Positions 9,151 to 18,432 are shown, numbered from the stretch's first letter. The stretch: 64,000 nucleotides of DNA from Halomonas jincaotanensis (GCF_018448785.1 NZ_JAHCLU010000011.1:1-64000), one strand, 5' to 3'. Numbers and translations are program-made. The notes: generated from the sequence alone by a model not told the origin.

Positions 9151-9887
9151 GCGAAACGGACTATTACAGCGACACCCTGGGAGACTTCGCGCCGGACCCA
9201 AGCGAAGCGCGTCGCGTCGTGGTACTGATCTCGGGCAATGGCAGCAACCTTCAGGCACTGATCGACGCGCAACAACATGACCAGCTGGGGGGCGAGATCG
9301 TCGCGGTAATCTCCAATCAGCCTGATGCCTACGGCCTCAAGCGCGCCCGCGATGCAGGCATCGATGCCGTCGCCCTGCCGCATCGCGAATACGAAAGCCG
9401 AGACGCTTTCGATGGCGCCCTGATCAAGGTCATCGAGCGCCATGAACCGGACCTGGTGGTGCTCGCCGGCTTCATGCGTATTCTCACGCCCCGGTTTGTG
9501 CAGCGTTTCCTGGGTCGGATGCTCAATATCCATCCTTCGCTGCTGCCCGATTATCAGGGCCTACGCACTCACGCTCGAGCATTGGCCGATGGTGTCCAAG
9601 AGCATGGCTGTAGCGTGCACTTCGTCACCGAGGAACTCGACGGTGGCCCCGTCGCCCTGCAGGCAGCAGTGGCCGTCGCCGAAGGTGAGACCGAAGAGAG
9701 CCTCAAGTCAAAGGTGCAGGCCAGAGAACACCTGATCACGCCCATTGCCGTGAAATGGTGCCTCGAAGGGCGGCTGCGTTTCGGTACGAAAGGCGTCACC
9801 TTCGATGGCACGCCGCTGCCGCCCCAGGGAATGCGAATGTCCCATGCCGACGCCGCCGAGGAACTCGATGAGGCGTCCGGCGATTGA
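9147..9887 (+). CDS. purN: phosphoribosylglycinamide formyltransferase
   Basis: PurN transfers the formyl group of 10-formyltetrahydrofolate to glycinamide ribonucleotide. Catalytic residues are visible: Asn127 and His129 in [12 protein letters not shown], and Asp165 in EELDGGPVA. The phosphate loop GNGSNLQ lies at 30-36. At 246 residues it is longer than the roughly 212 of E. coli. About 20 extra acidic residues precede the Rossmann strand ([20 protein letters not shown]) and a tail of about 15 follows. The start codon overlaps the purM stop, so both steps are made from one message. Confidence 0.96.
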   Translation: MSETDYYSDTLGDFAPDPSEARRVVVLISGNGSNLQALIDAQQHDQLGGEIVAVISNQPDAYGLKRARDAGIDAVALPHREYESRDAFDGALIKVIERHEPDLVVLAGFMRILTPRFVQRFLGRMLNIHPSLLPDYQGLRTHARALADGVQEHGCSVHFVTEELDGGPVALQAAVAVAEGETEESLKSKVQAREHLITPIAVKWCLEGRLRFGTKGVTFDGTPLPPQGMRMSHADAAEELDEASGD

Positions 9888-9909
9888 ATGCCGCGAAACG
9901 CGGTAGAGG

Positions 9910-11838
9910 CTAGAAACTGAAACCGGCACTCAGCTGGAAATACGGCTCCAGGTTGTCCCAGCCCTCAATGCCCGCACCAGCCTGAATGCGGGTATTGCCC
10001 AGCGCGAGGCGCAGGCCGGTATCGAGTCGCAGGTAGTGATCATCATCGCCCTCGCCGCCCTCTCCCGACCAGCGGTTGGTTGGCAGTGACGCCAGCCGGA
10101 CCTCGGCAGCGTCGTTTTCATCATTCAGATATTCGCCCCAGGCCAGCTCAGCGAAGACACCGATGCCGCCTTGCGGGGAACGATCCATCATCAGCCCGAC
10201 TTCCACCCGACGCTCATCAAGTTCCTGGTCGGAAACGATCAAGGCATTCGCCATGGAACCCGCTTCACGATAGCCATCGATATCGGCAGCGATGTGCCGA
10301 TACGCGATGAAGGGCGAGGTATACCAGGCTGACTCTTCGGCCGTCAGCCGATAGTCGAGTCGCAACTCGGCCGCCCAGCTGCGTGCCGAGGTTTCCCCTG
10401 ACAACGTGCGCTCGGCCATGCCCAGGCTAACCCGCCGGCGTAGCTCAAGATCGAAATCCCCCTGAGTGACAATCGCTTGCCCCCCGAGTCGCCCCAGATG
10501 CTGACGCGCAAATAGACTGAAGGCCAGCCCCTCGAGCTCGACATCCGCCGGTGCCTCAAGCTCGCCCTCGCGCTGAGTCACGGTGGCACCCAGCCACCCC
10601 TGACCAATCGGCACAACCGCCCCAATGCCTGCGCCACGTTGCTCAGCCTCGACGTTGTCAACATAGCTGACACCCTGGGCCTGATCGTCGCGATAATCCC
10701 CGTGCACGAAGATGCGCCATTCGTCGGATTGCTGACCGGGTCGCAATTCACTACCGACCAGTTGCTGCTGGGCATTCATGCTGCCGGTCACCAGGCCACC
10801 GGATAACGAGAGAATCCTCGGCGCCTCGATCATCGCGTAGGCATAGTCAGCCAGGATTTCTTGACCGATCGTCGTCGGGTGCACGGTATCGTTGAACAAC
10901 AACTTAGAGGGGTCCGGGGTGCCCGCTGCCAAGCCGAAGTTGGAAATGTCACAGGACTCAGCGCTAAAACAAACCTCAGATAACGGTATATTTTCAGCCA
11001 GACCAAAATCTCCTGGCGTGCTGATCACTTCGTCAAATAGCGCGCCGACATCGAGACGAATGATATTCACCTGACCATCGTATTGGGCCAGTCGCTCACC
11101 GAGTGCCTGATTGAAGACCTGCGTCAGTGCCGACAGCGATTCCCGCTGCCCACTCTGCGCACCAGCCGGTGTCGCCCCCACATCAGGAAGGTTGGCAACC
11201 ACGATGCTCTTAGCCCCCGCCGAAACCAATGCAGTAACGCCTTCAGCCAGCGTCGCTGCACTGGTTGTCGCCGTCGTGACATCGGTAGCGACACCATCGA
11301 GGAAATCGTTCCCCCCGCCATTGAGGTAGTAAAGGGCATCGGGGTCAGCTGTGTCCACTGTCACTAGATACCCATCGCGGCTGCGCACCGCTACCCCTAC
11401 ACCGCCGACCACCGATCCCTCCGGACGGGTAATCGAGCCAAGGATATCGTCGGTGATATAGCCACCGGTGGCATAATTGGTGCCATCCGGCAGGTTGAGC
11501 ACGTCGCGAACAATAGAGGTGGAGGGTAATAGCGGCTCCAGCCCCAGCGCCCTGGCCAGTCGTTGCGTGCTTACCTCACCATAAGGCGAAGGTGCCAGGA
11601 ATGTCGGGCCCAGTCGGTTGGTGAAGCGCAGGCTTTGTATTTCCCCTGAGGCGAGACTCTCCACGTCCGGAAACTGCCCCGAATCGCTCAGGCTGTCGCC
11701 GAAAACGATCATCCTCGAGTAAGCCGAGGCGCCAGCAGGCAAGATTGAGGCTCCCAGCAACACCGATACCATATAACGACGGATTAGCCGTCGACGGTCG
11801 AGGGAACGAACAATGCGACAAGAGAAGGGAAAGGGCAT
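9910..11838 (-). CDS. GDSL-family autotransporter esterase (EstA-like)
   Basis: The 642-residue secreted protein has a twin-arginine-containing basic N-region and a hydrophobic signal ending ASA near residue 39. A GDSL serine-hydrolase passenger follows: block I IVFGDSLSDSG with nucleophile Ser49, then GGGNDF, and the catalytic Asp/His pair in DTVHPTT. After about residue 360 comes a beta-barrel autotransporter domain that ends in Phe (LSAGFSF), the outer-membrane insertion signal. The organisation is that of Pseudomonas EstA, a surface-exposed esterase linked to rhamnolipid production and motility. The start at 11838 has GAGG upstream; a TTG at 11856 is possible but has no ribosome-binding site. 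It stands alone, convergent with purN. Confidence 0.92.
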   Translation of the reverse strand: MPFPFSCRIVRSLDRRRLIRRYMVSVLLGASILPAGASAYSRMIVFGDSLSDSGQFPDVESLASGEIQSLRFTNRLGPTFLAPSPYGEVSTQRLARALGLEPLLPSTSIVRDVLNLPDGTNYATGGYITDDILGSITRPEGSVVGGVGVAVRSRDGYLVTVDTADPDALYYLNGGGNDFLDGVATDVTTATTSAATLAEGVTALVSAGAKSIVVANLPDVGATPAGAQSGQRESLSALTQVFNQALGERLAQYDGQVNIIRLDVGALFDEVISTPGDFGLAENIPLSEVCFSAESCDISNFGLAAGTPDPSKLLFNDTVHPTTIGQEILADYAYAMIEAPRILSLSGGLVTGSMNAQQQLVGSELRPGQQSDEWRIFVHGDYRDDQAQGVSYVDNVEAEQRGAGIGAVVPIGQGWLGATVTQREGELEAPADVELEGLAFSLFARQHLGRLGGQAIVTQGDFDLELRRRVSLGMAERTLSGETSARSWAAELRLDYRLTAEESAWYTSPFIAYRHIAADIDGYREAGSMANALIVSDQELDERRVEVGLMMDRSPQGGIGVFAELAWGEYLNDENDAAEVRLASLPTNRWSGEGGEGDDDHYLRLDTGLRLALGNTRIQAGAGIEGWDNLEPYFQLSAGFSF

Positions 11839-11947
11839 GGCCAGGGCCTCATGCAAGTCAGGAAAACCATGACCATGTCTCGCCGGGTCATGGTCTTTCC
11901 AGCGTAGAGGAACCCCGTAATTTGGCCAGCCGAACGATGATGTGCAG

Positions 11948-12514
11948 CTAGGTTCTGGGCAGGGTTACCCCACGCTGGCCCATGTACTTCCCGCCACGAT
12001 CGCGATAGGACGTCTCACACTCCTCATCGGACTCCAGGAAAAGCATCTGTGCGACACCTTCATTGGCATAGATCTTGGCCGGCAGGTTGGTGGTATTGGA
12101 GAATTCCAGCGTGACGTGACCTTCCCATTCCGGCTCGAGCGGTGTGACGTTGACAATAATGCCGCAACGGGCATAGGTGGACTTGCCCAGGCAGATAGTC
12201 AGGACGCTGCGCGGGATACGAAAGTACTCCACGGTACTCGCCAAGGCAAAGGAGTTGGGAGGTATCACGCAGACCTCGCCCCTGATGTCCACGAAGCTCT
12301 TCTCGTCGAAGCCCTTGGGATCCACTATCGCCGAATGGATATTGGTGAAGACCTTGAAATGATCCGTACAGCGTACGTCGTAGCCATAGCTGGACGTGCC
12401 GTAGGAGATCACTCGCTTGTCGTTGACATAGCGGACCTGGTCAGGCTCGAAGGGCTCGATCATGCCTTCCCGCTCCGCCATACGGCGGATCCACTTATCA
12501 GACTTGATGCTCAT
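11948..12514 (-). CDS. dcd: dCTP deaminase
   Basis: Dcd deaminates dCTP to dUTP, supplying dUMP for thymidylate synthesis. The 188-residue product has the family length. It contains the conserved [11 protein letters not shown] region, [12 protein letters not shown], and the catalytic segment [20 protein letters not shown] with the essential Glu in TLEFSN. It ends in [14 protein letters not shown]. The gene lies downstream of mrp on the same strand. A strong intrinsic terminator (12541-12571) ends only about 26 bp before the start codon, so expression needs read-through or a promoter overlapping the hairpin. Confidence 0.97.
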   Translation of the reverse strand: MSIKSDKWIRRMAEREGMIEPFEPDQVRYVNDKRVISYGTSSYGYDVRCTDHFKVFTNIHSAIVDPKGFDEKSFVDIRGEVCVIPPNSFALASTVEYFRIPRSVLTICLGKSTYARCGIIVNVTPLEPEWEGHVTLEFSNTTNLPAKIYANEGVAQMLFLESDEECETSYRDRGGKYMGQRGVTLPRT

Positions 12515-12540
12515 CGAAACGTCCTGCTGAATGATCAGAG

Positions 12541-12571
12541 AAAACCGGGACCGTTATCATAGCGGTCCCGG
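12541..12571 (-). terminator. intrinsic terminator between mrp and dcd
   Basis: On the minus strand the stem CCGGGACCG / CGGTCCCGG (9 bp, 9-nt loop) is followed directly by TTTTCTCT. It lies after the mrp stop and immediately before dcd. Confidence 0.8.
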
Positions 12572-12613
12572 CCAGTAACGTCACAGCCACGCTGGATTCC
12601 TGAGCCAGCCTTG

Positions 12614-13417
12614 CTAGCTAAAGGATATCTCGGGGCCTTCATTGCCCCCCCGTTCGCGAATCTGTTCTGCCACCTGACGTGCCATGTCGAGGAACGTGCC
12701 GGTTACCTCACCATCCGGTTCAGCCACGACCGTGGGACGCCCGCCATCCACCTGCTCACGAATTGACATGGTAAGCGGCAAGCGGCCCAGCACGCGGGTA
12801 TCGTATTCGGCCGCAATGCGCTCACCACCGCCTTCACCGAAGATAGGCTCGCTGTGGCCACAATGGGAACACAGGTGCAGGCTCATGTTTTCCACCACAC
12901 CGAGTACCGGCACGTTGACCTTACGGAACATTTCGATGCCTTTGCGAGCATCCAACAGCGCAATATCCTGAGGCGTGGTCACGATCACCGCCCCGTCCAC
13001 GGGCACTTTCTGGGCCAGTGTCAGCTGAATATCGCCCGTTCCCGGTGGCATATCGATGAACAGATAGTCCACGTTGTCCCAGGCGGTCTGAGTCAGCATC
13101 TGCTGAAAGGCACCGGCGACCATCGGGCCGCGCCATACCATGGGCTCACGCGTATCGACCATGAAAGCCATGGACATGGCTTGAATGCCGTGGACCTGAA
13201 GCGGCAGAAAGCCGTTCCCGCTCGATGACTGTGGCCGCACGCCCTCACCAACGCCCAGCATCTGGGCCTGGCTAGGGCCATGAATGTCCGCATCCAGAAT
13301 ACCAACGCGATATCCCTCGGCGGCCATGGCCAGCGCCAGGTTCACGGTGACGGTAGATTTGCCGACGCCGCCTTTGCCGGAAGCCACGGCGACAATATGC
13401 TTGACCCCTTCAATCAC
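12614..13417 (-). CDS. apbC: Mrp/ApbC-family iron-sulfur cluster carrier ATPase
   Basis: The product is a P-loop ATPase of the Mrp/NBP35 family that carries and transfers Fe-S clusters in the cytosol. The 267-residue protein shows the deviant Walker A motif ASGKGGVGKST at residues 12-22 and DADIHGPSQ. It also has the Mrp signature MPPGTGD and the cluster-bridging CSHC near residue 178. It lacks the N-terminal DUF59 domain found in longer homologues. The start is a GTG at 13417 with AGGGAG upstream. It is followed by a terminator and then dcd. Confidence 0.93.
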   Translation of the reverse strand: MIEGVKHIVAVASGKGGVGKSTVTVNLALAMAAEGYRVGILDADIHGPSQAQMLGVGEGVRPQSSSGNGFLPLQVHGIQAMSMAFMVDTREPMVWRGPMVAGAFQQMLTQTAWDNVDYLFIDMPPGTGDIQLTLAQKVPVDGAVIVTTPQDIALLDARKGIEMFRKVNVPVLGVVENMSLHLCSHCGHSEPIFGEGGGERIAAEYDTRVLGRLPLTMSIREQVDGGRPTVVAEPDGEVTGTFLDMARQVAEQIRERGGNEGPEISFS

Positions 13418-13518
13418 GACTCACTCCCTAAAGAATATGGGGTTGCCACGCTTGCAGCATGAACCTTCAGTATACGCATCAAATCGCGACATCACGCAAT
13501 GGCATGGCCAGTACGCAG

Positions 13519-13545
13519 AACGGCGAGCCATCAAGGCTCGCCGTT
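13519..13545. terminator. perfect 11-bp hairpin after the coiled-coil gene
   Basis: AACGGCGAGCC and GGCTCGCCGTT flank a 5-nt loop about 30 bp past the stop of the minus-strand coiled-coil gene. There is no proper U tract on either side, so it may be a weak terminator or an mRNA-stabilising 3' structure. Confidence 0.4.
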
Positions 13546-13574
13546 CGGGTCATGCCGGATAAACCAATAACAGA

Positions 13575-14807
13575 TCAGTTCTGCTCGGTCTGCTCCTCAC
13601 TTTCGGAGTCTTCAGAAGACTCAGAGCCGTCATCTGACTCGGATGCAGAATCACCTTGCTCTTCGGACTCACTCGAGGACTCCTCGGAATCACCGGAGGA
13701 TTCGCTTGAAGAGGCAGAGTCGCCTTCAGACCCGGAGTTGGAGTCCCCTTCAGACTCAGAACCGGAGGCGCTATCTGTCTGTGACTCGGTGTCGGATTGT
13801 GAGGCTGACTCGCTATCCTCCTGACCAGACTGGCGCTGTTGCAGATCGGAGAGTTCGCGCTGCCAGTCGGCAAGCTGTGACTCCAATCCCGACAGCTGGC
13901 TCTGGCGGCGCTCGATCTGGGAATCGATCTCTGCAACCTCGTTGCGTCCTTCCTCAATGGCGGTCTCGAGCTGCTCGAAGTCGCTATGAGCCTGCTCGAC
14001 TTGTGCTCGTGCGTCTTCTTGTTGCTCGCTAATAGCTTGCAGCTCGGATTCAGCTGCCTCGCGCTGTTCGCGCAGCGTCTCGAGTTCGGCTTCCAGCGCC
14101 TCCTGGGTCTCTTCCTGCTCAGTTACGGCATTGTTGACACGCGCCAAGCTATCCTGAACTGCACTGATATCGTTCTGGAGTGAGGTCAGTTCCTCACGAG
14201 CTGCATCACGCTCTTCTTGCGCAGCATCACGCTCCTGTTGCGCCTCTTCAGTGCGAGCCTCAGCCTCGTCGCGGGCTGACTCAGCGGAATCGCGGGCCTC
14301 CATGGCCTGGTCGCGAGCCGCTTGGGCTTCCTCAAGAGCGCTTTGGGCTTCATCGCGCTGCTGGGCAACCTCGTCACGCTCTTCACGCAAGGAAGTCAGT
14401 TCCTCCTGTGCCTGGTCACGTTCTTGCTGGAGGGTGCTGATTTCCTCCTGCAATGACTCAATCGTCCCCTCCGCTTCCGTGATCTGATCACGTACCGAAG
14501 AAAGCTCTTCTTCCGCGTCAGCCAACTCCTGCTCGATGGCCTCTAGTTCCTGCTGTCGCTGTGCCTGGCTTTCCTCGACTGCCGCAAGGTCGCTCCCGGC
14601 ATCCTCGATTTCTGTGACTTGCTGATTCAGGGCTGCGTTCTCGCTCTCCAGAGCGGAAAGCTCATCCTGAAGAGCATTCGTCTGGTCCCGGTAATCGCCG
14701 GAATTTGAGGTGGCAATAATGGCCCAGATAAGAAACACAACCGCGACGGCACCAAGCACCCTGACGCGATTGTCTTTAAGCAATTCACTACTTGGGGTAT
14801 CCGACAT
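13575..14807 (-). CDS. single-pass membrane protein with long coiled coil and Ser/Glu/Asp-rich tail
   Basis: I do not recognise a family. The 410 residues divide cleanly into three parts. A short cytoplasmic N-terminus leads to one transmembrane segment (about residues 18-33, VLGAVAVVFLIWAIIA). A heptad-rich coiled coil runs from about residue 38 to 325, dominated by Glu, Gln, Ala, Arg and Asp with repeated 'RDxAxxxxDxA'-like units. A low-complexity tail of about 80 residues (330-410) consists almost wholly of Ser, Glu, Asp and Gly. Topology predicts the rod and acidic tail in the periplasm. The start at 14807 has AGAGGA upstream. A spacer or envelope-tethering role is conceivable, but no function is assigned. 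It is monocistronic as far as can be seen. Confidence 0.8.
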   Translation of the reverse strand: MSDTPSSELLKDNRVRVLGAVAVVFLIWAIIATSNSGDYRDQTNALQDELSALESENAALNQQVTEIEDAGSDLAAVEESQAQRQQELEAIEQELADAEEELSSVRDQITEAEGTIESLQEEISTLQQERDQAQEELTSLREERDEVAQQRDEAQSALEEAQAARDQAMEARDSAESARDEAEARTEEAQQERDAAQEERDAAREELTSLQNDISAVQDSLARVNNAVTEQEETQEALEAELETLREQREAAESELQAISEQQEDARAQVEQAHSDFEQLETAIEEGRNEVAEIDSQIERRQSQLSGLESQLADWQRELSDLQQRQSGQEDSESASQSDTESQTDSASGSESEGDSNSGSEGDSASSSESSGDSEESSSESEEQGDSASESDDGSESSEDSESEEQTEQN

Positions 14808-14970
14808 TTCCCGACGTCCTCTTGCTGGTCGATGGCTCCCGACACTTCATGCGCGGAAGATGGTGGTAACACTCAGGATACACAATTGTCGCTCACTGGC
14901 TACCTCGACAAGAGTCGCTGACACACGGTGACTCCACGGACAATCATAATATAAGGCTTCTGCATGACTA

Positions 14971-15648
14971 TCACCATGCAAGCCAGATCCAGTGCTTGGC
15001 TCCCTTGCCAGGCCGATGGGCCCGCACCATCACTTCTTCTACCAGAAAGCCGACTCGCTTGAGGCGTTCAGTAAAAGCCGGGTCCTGGCCTGCCGACCAC
15101 ACGGCCAGGATACCGTCCGGGCGCAGCGCTGCCTGGGCCGCCGCCAGGCCGTCAGGGGAGTAGAGCCAGTCGTTCTCGCGTCGAGTCAAACCTTCGGGAC
15201 CGTTGTCCACATCCAGCATGATGGCGTCGAAACCGCCGGGGCCCTTGCGTATCAACTCGCCGACATCACCAAGACTGACCTGCGTTCGCGGATCCTTGAG
15301 CGGATAACCCGCGGCCGCCCCGAGGGGACCACGGTTCCATTCCACCACGCCCGGCACCAATTCCGCGACAACCGCTGTGGCGTCATTGGCTAGACACACC
15401 AGGGCAGTCGCCAAGGTGAACCCCATGCCCAACCCACCAATCAGCACGCGCGCATCGGCTCGGTCGGCAACACGCCGGCAGGCCAACTCGGCCAGGGCCT
15501 CCTCCGAACCGTGCAGGCGAGTGTTCATTAGATCGCCACTCTTGCCGGCAATACGGATTGAGAATTCATCATTGCGCTGCAGGAGCCTGAGCTCTCCGCC
15601 TTGTCCGGGAATGCTCGCCGTGGCTATCTCTTCGAATTTGGCCATCAT
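14971..15648 (-). CDS. spermidine synthase-like methyltransferase-fold protein
   Basis: The 225-residue product has a Rossmann methyltransferase/spermidine-synthase fold. Glycine loop VLIGGLGMGFTLATAL is followed by an acidic residue at the end of strand 2 (VAELVPGVVEWNRG), and FDAIMLDVDNGPEGL forms the active-site strand. It is shorter than true polyamine synthases and lacks their N-terminal beta domain beyond about 60 residues, so the substrate is uncertain. The start is uncertain: tandem ATG codons at 15648 and 15645 have only a weak AAGCGAG upstream, and a GTG at 15693 extends the frame. It is divergent from the serine hydrolase gene. Confidence 0.8.
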   Translation of the reverse strand: MMAKFEEIATASIPGQGGELRLLQRNDEFSIRIAGKSGDLMNTRLHGSEEALAELACRRVADRADARVLIGGLGMGFTLATALVCLANDATAVVAELVPGVVEWNRGPLGAAAGYPLKDPRTQVSLGDVGELIRKGPGGFDAIMLDVDNGPEGLTRRENDWLYSPDGLAAAQAALRPDGILAVWSAGQDPAFTERLKRVGFLVEEVMVRAHRPGKGAKHWIWLAW

Positions 15649-15802
15649 GTCTCGCTTGTGAAACCGTGTGTTGTGTCGAATGGCGCACGCCACTCATCGC
15701 CATCATGCGCCGGGGCATGATGGCGACTCCCTCGACCGCCAGGGAACCTATCGGCCAAGATTCGCCTCGAACGCCCCGCCCTTACGTCAGGAGACATGCA
15801 GC

Positions 15803-16858
15803 ATGCACCGCCCACCAACACAACGAGGCATCAGGGAAAGAACGCTGTCTTGCGTGAGCATTATGCTGGCGCTTGCCATGATTTGCCATGCATCTAACGC
15901 CATGGCCTCCAATCAGAAAGGACCACTAGAAACTGATTTTCAGCGTTTCGAATCAGCCGCAGAGGCGCTCGACCGCCTGCATGCGCTGGTTGTGGCCAAA
16001 GACGGCGAGATCGTTTACGAACTTGCCTTCGCCGGCCCCGGCGTGGACCAGCCCGCCAACATCAAGTCACTCTCCAAGACCGTGCTGGCGGCCCTGGTGG
16101 GGGCGGCCATCGAGGCGGGCATCATCGACGGGGTCGACCAATCGGCCACCTCCCTGCTGGGCCCTCTGGTACCAGCGACCGCCGAGCCGCAGGTCAACGA
16201 GATCACCATGGGGCATCTGTTGTCCCTGCAAGCCGGGTTGGAGCGAACGTCGGGAGACAATTACGGCGCCTGGGTGGCCAGCCCCAACTGGGTCGAGTAC
16301 GCCTTGACGCGCCCCTTCGTCGATGTGCCAGGCGGGCGGATGCTCTACTCTACTGGCTCGAGTCATTTGGTCTCGGCGGCGCTGACCCAGGCCAGCGGCG
16401 AGACGACACTCGAACTGGCTCGGCGCCTGCTTGGCAAGCCCCTCGATATCGCCATCCCGCCCTGGCCCCGCGACCCTCAAGGCATCTACTTTGGCGGTAA
16501 CGACATGCAGCTGTCTCCGCGAGCGCTCGTGCAGATCGGCGAGTTGTATCGCCAGGACGGCATCATCAACGGTAACAGGATCCTGCCGGAAGGCTGGGTC
16601 GAGGCATCCTGGACGGCTCGCGGTCGCTCGCCCTGGACGGGGGATGGCTACGGGTACGGCTGGTTTGTCACCACCCTCGCTGGAGAGCGTGTCTACTACG
16701 GCCGCGGTTACGGTGGTCAGGCACTGTTCGTGGTGCCAGAGCGCGGGCTGACCGTCGCGATCACCTCAGACCCAACCCCTCCCTCCCCCGGCGGGCAATT
16801 CCAGGGCCGACTCAACCGGTTGATCGAGATTCTGCTGGGCAAAGATGAGGTCAAATGA
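15803..16858 (+). CDS. secreted serine hydrolase of the class C beta-lactamase family
   Basis: The 351-residue product has an N-terminal signal sequence (hydrophobic about residues 14-35, SIMLALAMICHASNAMA). The beta-lactamase/transpeptidase fold shows nucleophile motif SLSK (89-92), a tyrosine motif (YSTGSSH) in place of YxN, and a C-terminal GRGYGGQ box replacing KTG. It belongs with the EstB/AmpC-like hydrolases, whose members include esterases and D-amino-acid peptidases, so it should not be read as a resistance gene. The start at 15803 has AGGAG nine bases upstream. The 165 bp after it contain no recognisable signal. Confidence 0.85.
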   Translation: MHRPPTQRGIRERTLSCVSIMLALAMICHASNAMASNQKGPLETDFQRFESAAEALDRLHALVVAKDGEIVYELAFAGPGVDQPANIKSLSKTVLAALVGAAIEAGIIDGVDQSATSLLGPLVPATAEPQVNEITMGHLLSLQAGLERTSGDNYGAWVASPNWVEYALTRPFVDVPGGRMLYSTGSSHLVSAALTQASGETTLELARRLLGKPLDIAIPPWPRDPQGIYFGGNDMQLSPRALVQIGELYRQDGIINGNRILPEGWVEASWTARGRSPWTGDGYGYGWFVTTLAGERVYYGRGYGGQALFVVPERGLTVAITSDPTPPSPGGQFQGRLNRLIEILLGKDEVK

Positions 16859-17023
16859 CCGTGAATAGTTTCCCCGCTGGCCGCTGCGCTACAGGTCGCA
16901 GAAAAAACCACGCGTGGATGCTTCAATGCCGTCGTTCAAGACATCCGCCTTGCCACCGTTGTCCTTGTCACTGTTATTGACCTTAAATACTGCCAAGGGC
17001 GTATCATTGCCCCATGCCCATGG

Positions 17024-17971
17024 ATGGCCAGGTCAATGACGCTTTTCCGCGCTGAGCATTTCTCGCTCAAGACACTGAGCGCCCTACTGCCAAAGGTAGG
17101 GCGCTTCATGTGGCGTGTGCTTCTGGCTTTCCTGCGAAACCGAGGCATCCTGCTGGCGGGTGGCGTTGGCTACAACATTCTGCTGTCGATCGTGCCGCTA
17201 TTCGCCCTGCTGGTGGTGCTGCTTGCAGGCGTGGTCGATCAACAGCGGCTACTGGAAGTCCTGACGATCCAGGCGCGTCACCTGGCGCCTTCGCATGCCG
17301 AGGTACTGCTCGAGGCCGTGCGTACCCTGCTCGATTCCCGTGACGTCATTGGCATTCTGGGCTTCCCCATACTGCTGGTGTTCAGCTCCTTTGCCTTTCG
17401 CATGCTGGAGGATGCCCTGGCGCTCATCTTTCATGCCCATGAGACCCAGCACCACCATCGCAGCGTCTGGGTATCGGTGCTGATGCCCTATGCCTTCATG
17501 GTGGTGCTGGGGGCCGGCCTGCTGGCCTTGACCCTGCTGGTGACCTTAGTCAGCTCGATCAACGCCTTGTCTCTGGCCATATTCGATCGTGAGCTGCCGC
17601 TGGCCGGGCTCTCGGAGTCGATGCTGAACCTCTTCAGCTTTGTGGGCGTTTTCCTGCTTTTCAGCGCTATCTACAAGGTGTTGCCGGTGGTCAAGATCGC
17701 CATCCGGCGGGCCATCGTCGGCGGGTTCGTGGCAGCGCTGCTCTGGGAAGGGGTACGACTGTTGCTGGTGTTCTATTTCGCCAACCTGTCTTTCGTCAAT
17801 GTCGTTTACGGCTCGTTCGCCACCCTGATTGTGATGCTATTAAGCCTGGAGGTGGGCGCGATCATTCTGTTGCTGGGCGCCCAGGTGATCGCCGAACTCG
17901 AGCATAACGCGCGTCATGGACTTCCCTGGCATGTCGACCCCCGACGCCAGGCCATCACGCATGTCGATTGA
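17024..17971 (+). CDS. YihY/BrkB-family inner-membrane protein
   Basis: The 315-residue product has six predicted membrane segments and the YihY/BrkB layout. Landmarks are GGVGYNILLSIVPLFALLVVLLAG, then FPILLVFSSFAFRMLEDALALIF, and the late NVVYGSFATLIVMLLSLEVGAIILLLGAQ signature. Members are often annotated as ribonuclease BN in error; their role is unknown, possibly transport. The start is ambiguous between 17024 and an in-frame ATG at 17036; neither has a good ribosome-binding site. It ends just before a pseudogene remnant on the opposite strand. Confidence 0.88.
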   Translation: MARSMTLFRAEHFSLKTLSALLPKVGRFMWRVLLAFLRNRGILLAGGVGYNILLSIVPLFALLVVLLAGVVDQQRLLEVLTIQARHLAPSHAEVLLEAVRTLLDSRDVIGILGFPILLVFSSFAFRMLEDALALIFHAHETQHHHRSVWVSVLMPYAFMVVLGAGLLALTLLVTLVSSINALSLAIFDRELPLAGLSESMLNLFSFVGVFLLFSAIYKVLPVVKIAIRRAIVGGFVAALLWEGVRLLLVFYFANLSFVNVVYGSFATLIVMLLSLEVGAIILLLGAQVIAELEHNARHGLPWHVDPRRQAITHVD

Positions 17972-17984
17972 GTCGATGCACGAG

Positions 17985-18403
17985 TCAGAAGGTCGACAGC
18001 CCGTCGCCACCATGACCCGATAACGTAGGCGCTGCCAGGCCGTGGTCTCGTCGTGGGCTTCGAAGGGCTCGCTGGTGATCTGCTGCGGCGCTGACTGCCA
18101 GCGACGCTCAAAGGAGGCAGCAGCATCACGCAGGGCCGGAAATTCCGCTCGCCCCTGCAGACGCACGCCGGTTTCCAGGTTGAGATTATCGAGATTGCGA
18201 CGGGTAAAATTGGCCGATCCGACGATCATCTCGGTCTCGCCACCGTTAGCCGGTCTTCGCAGCAACAGCTTGCTATGGCACCGCTCGCCCCGCGTTACAC
18301 ACCGGCGCACCGCGATACCGGCATCGACCAGCTCCTGGGCGACCGGACGGTTAGGAATGCCGTCCTTACTTCCTCGCGCCACATGCCGCCGGGTCGGCCG
18401 ACG
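17985..18403 (-). pseudogene. remnant of a phospholipase-D-family gene (5' truncated, 3' frameshifted)
   Basis: The minus-strand frame encodes the C-terminal HKD half of a PLD-like protein: ERCHSKLLLRR (His-x-Lys), then EMIVGSANFTRRNLDNLNLETGVRL. The only start is a GTG at 18382 within the domain, and a stop at 18404 cuts off the N-terminal half. Near the end the frame reads VMVATGC and runs on into unrelated sequence antisense to yihY. Shifting by one base after GTG gives ...ATGLSTF-stop, with the stop at 17985-17987, a natural-looking C-terminus. Both ends therefore look broken. It follows the terminator of the urease operon and probably has no promoter. Confidence 0.7.
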
Positions 18404-18432
18404 TCAGCGGCCAGCATAGCGACAGGTGGGGC

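Noticed and set aside
15803-16858. beta-lactamase resistance gene
   Set aside because: The SxxK motif is present but YxN and KTG are replaced (YSTG, GRGYGG), which fits the wider serine hydrolase/esterase family rather than a true AmpC enzyme.
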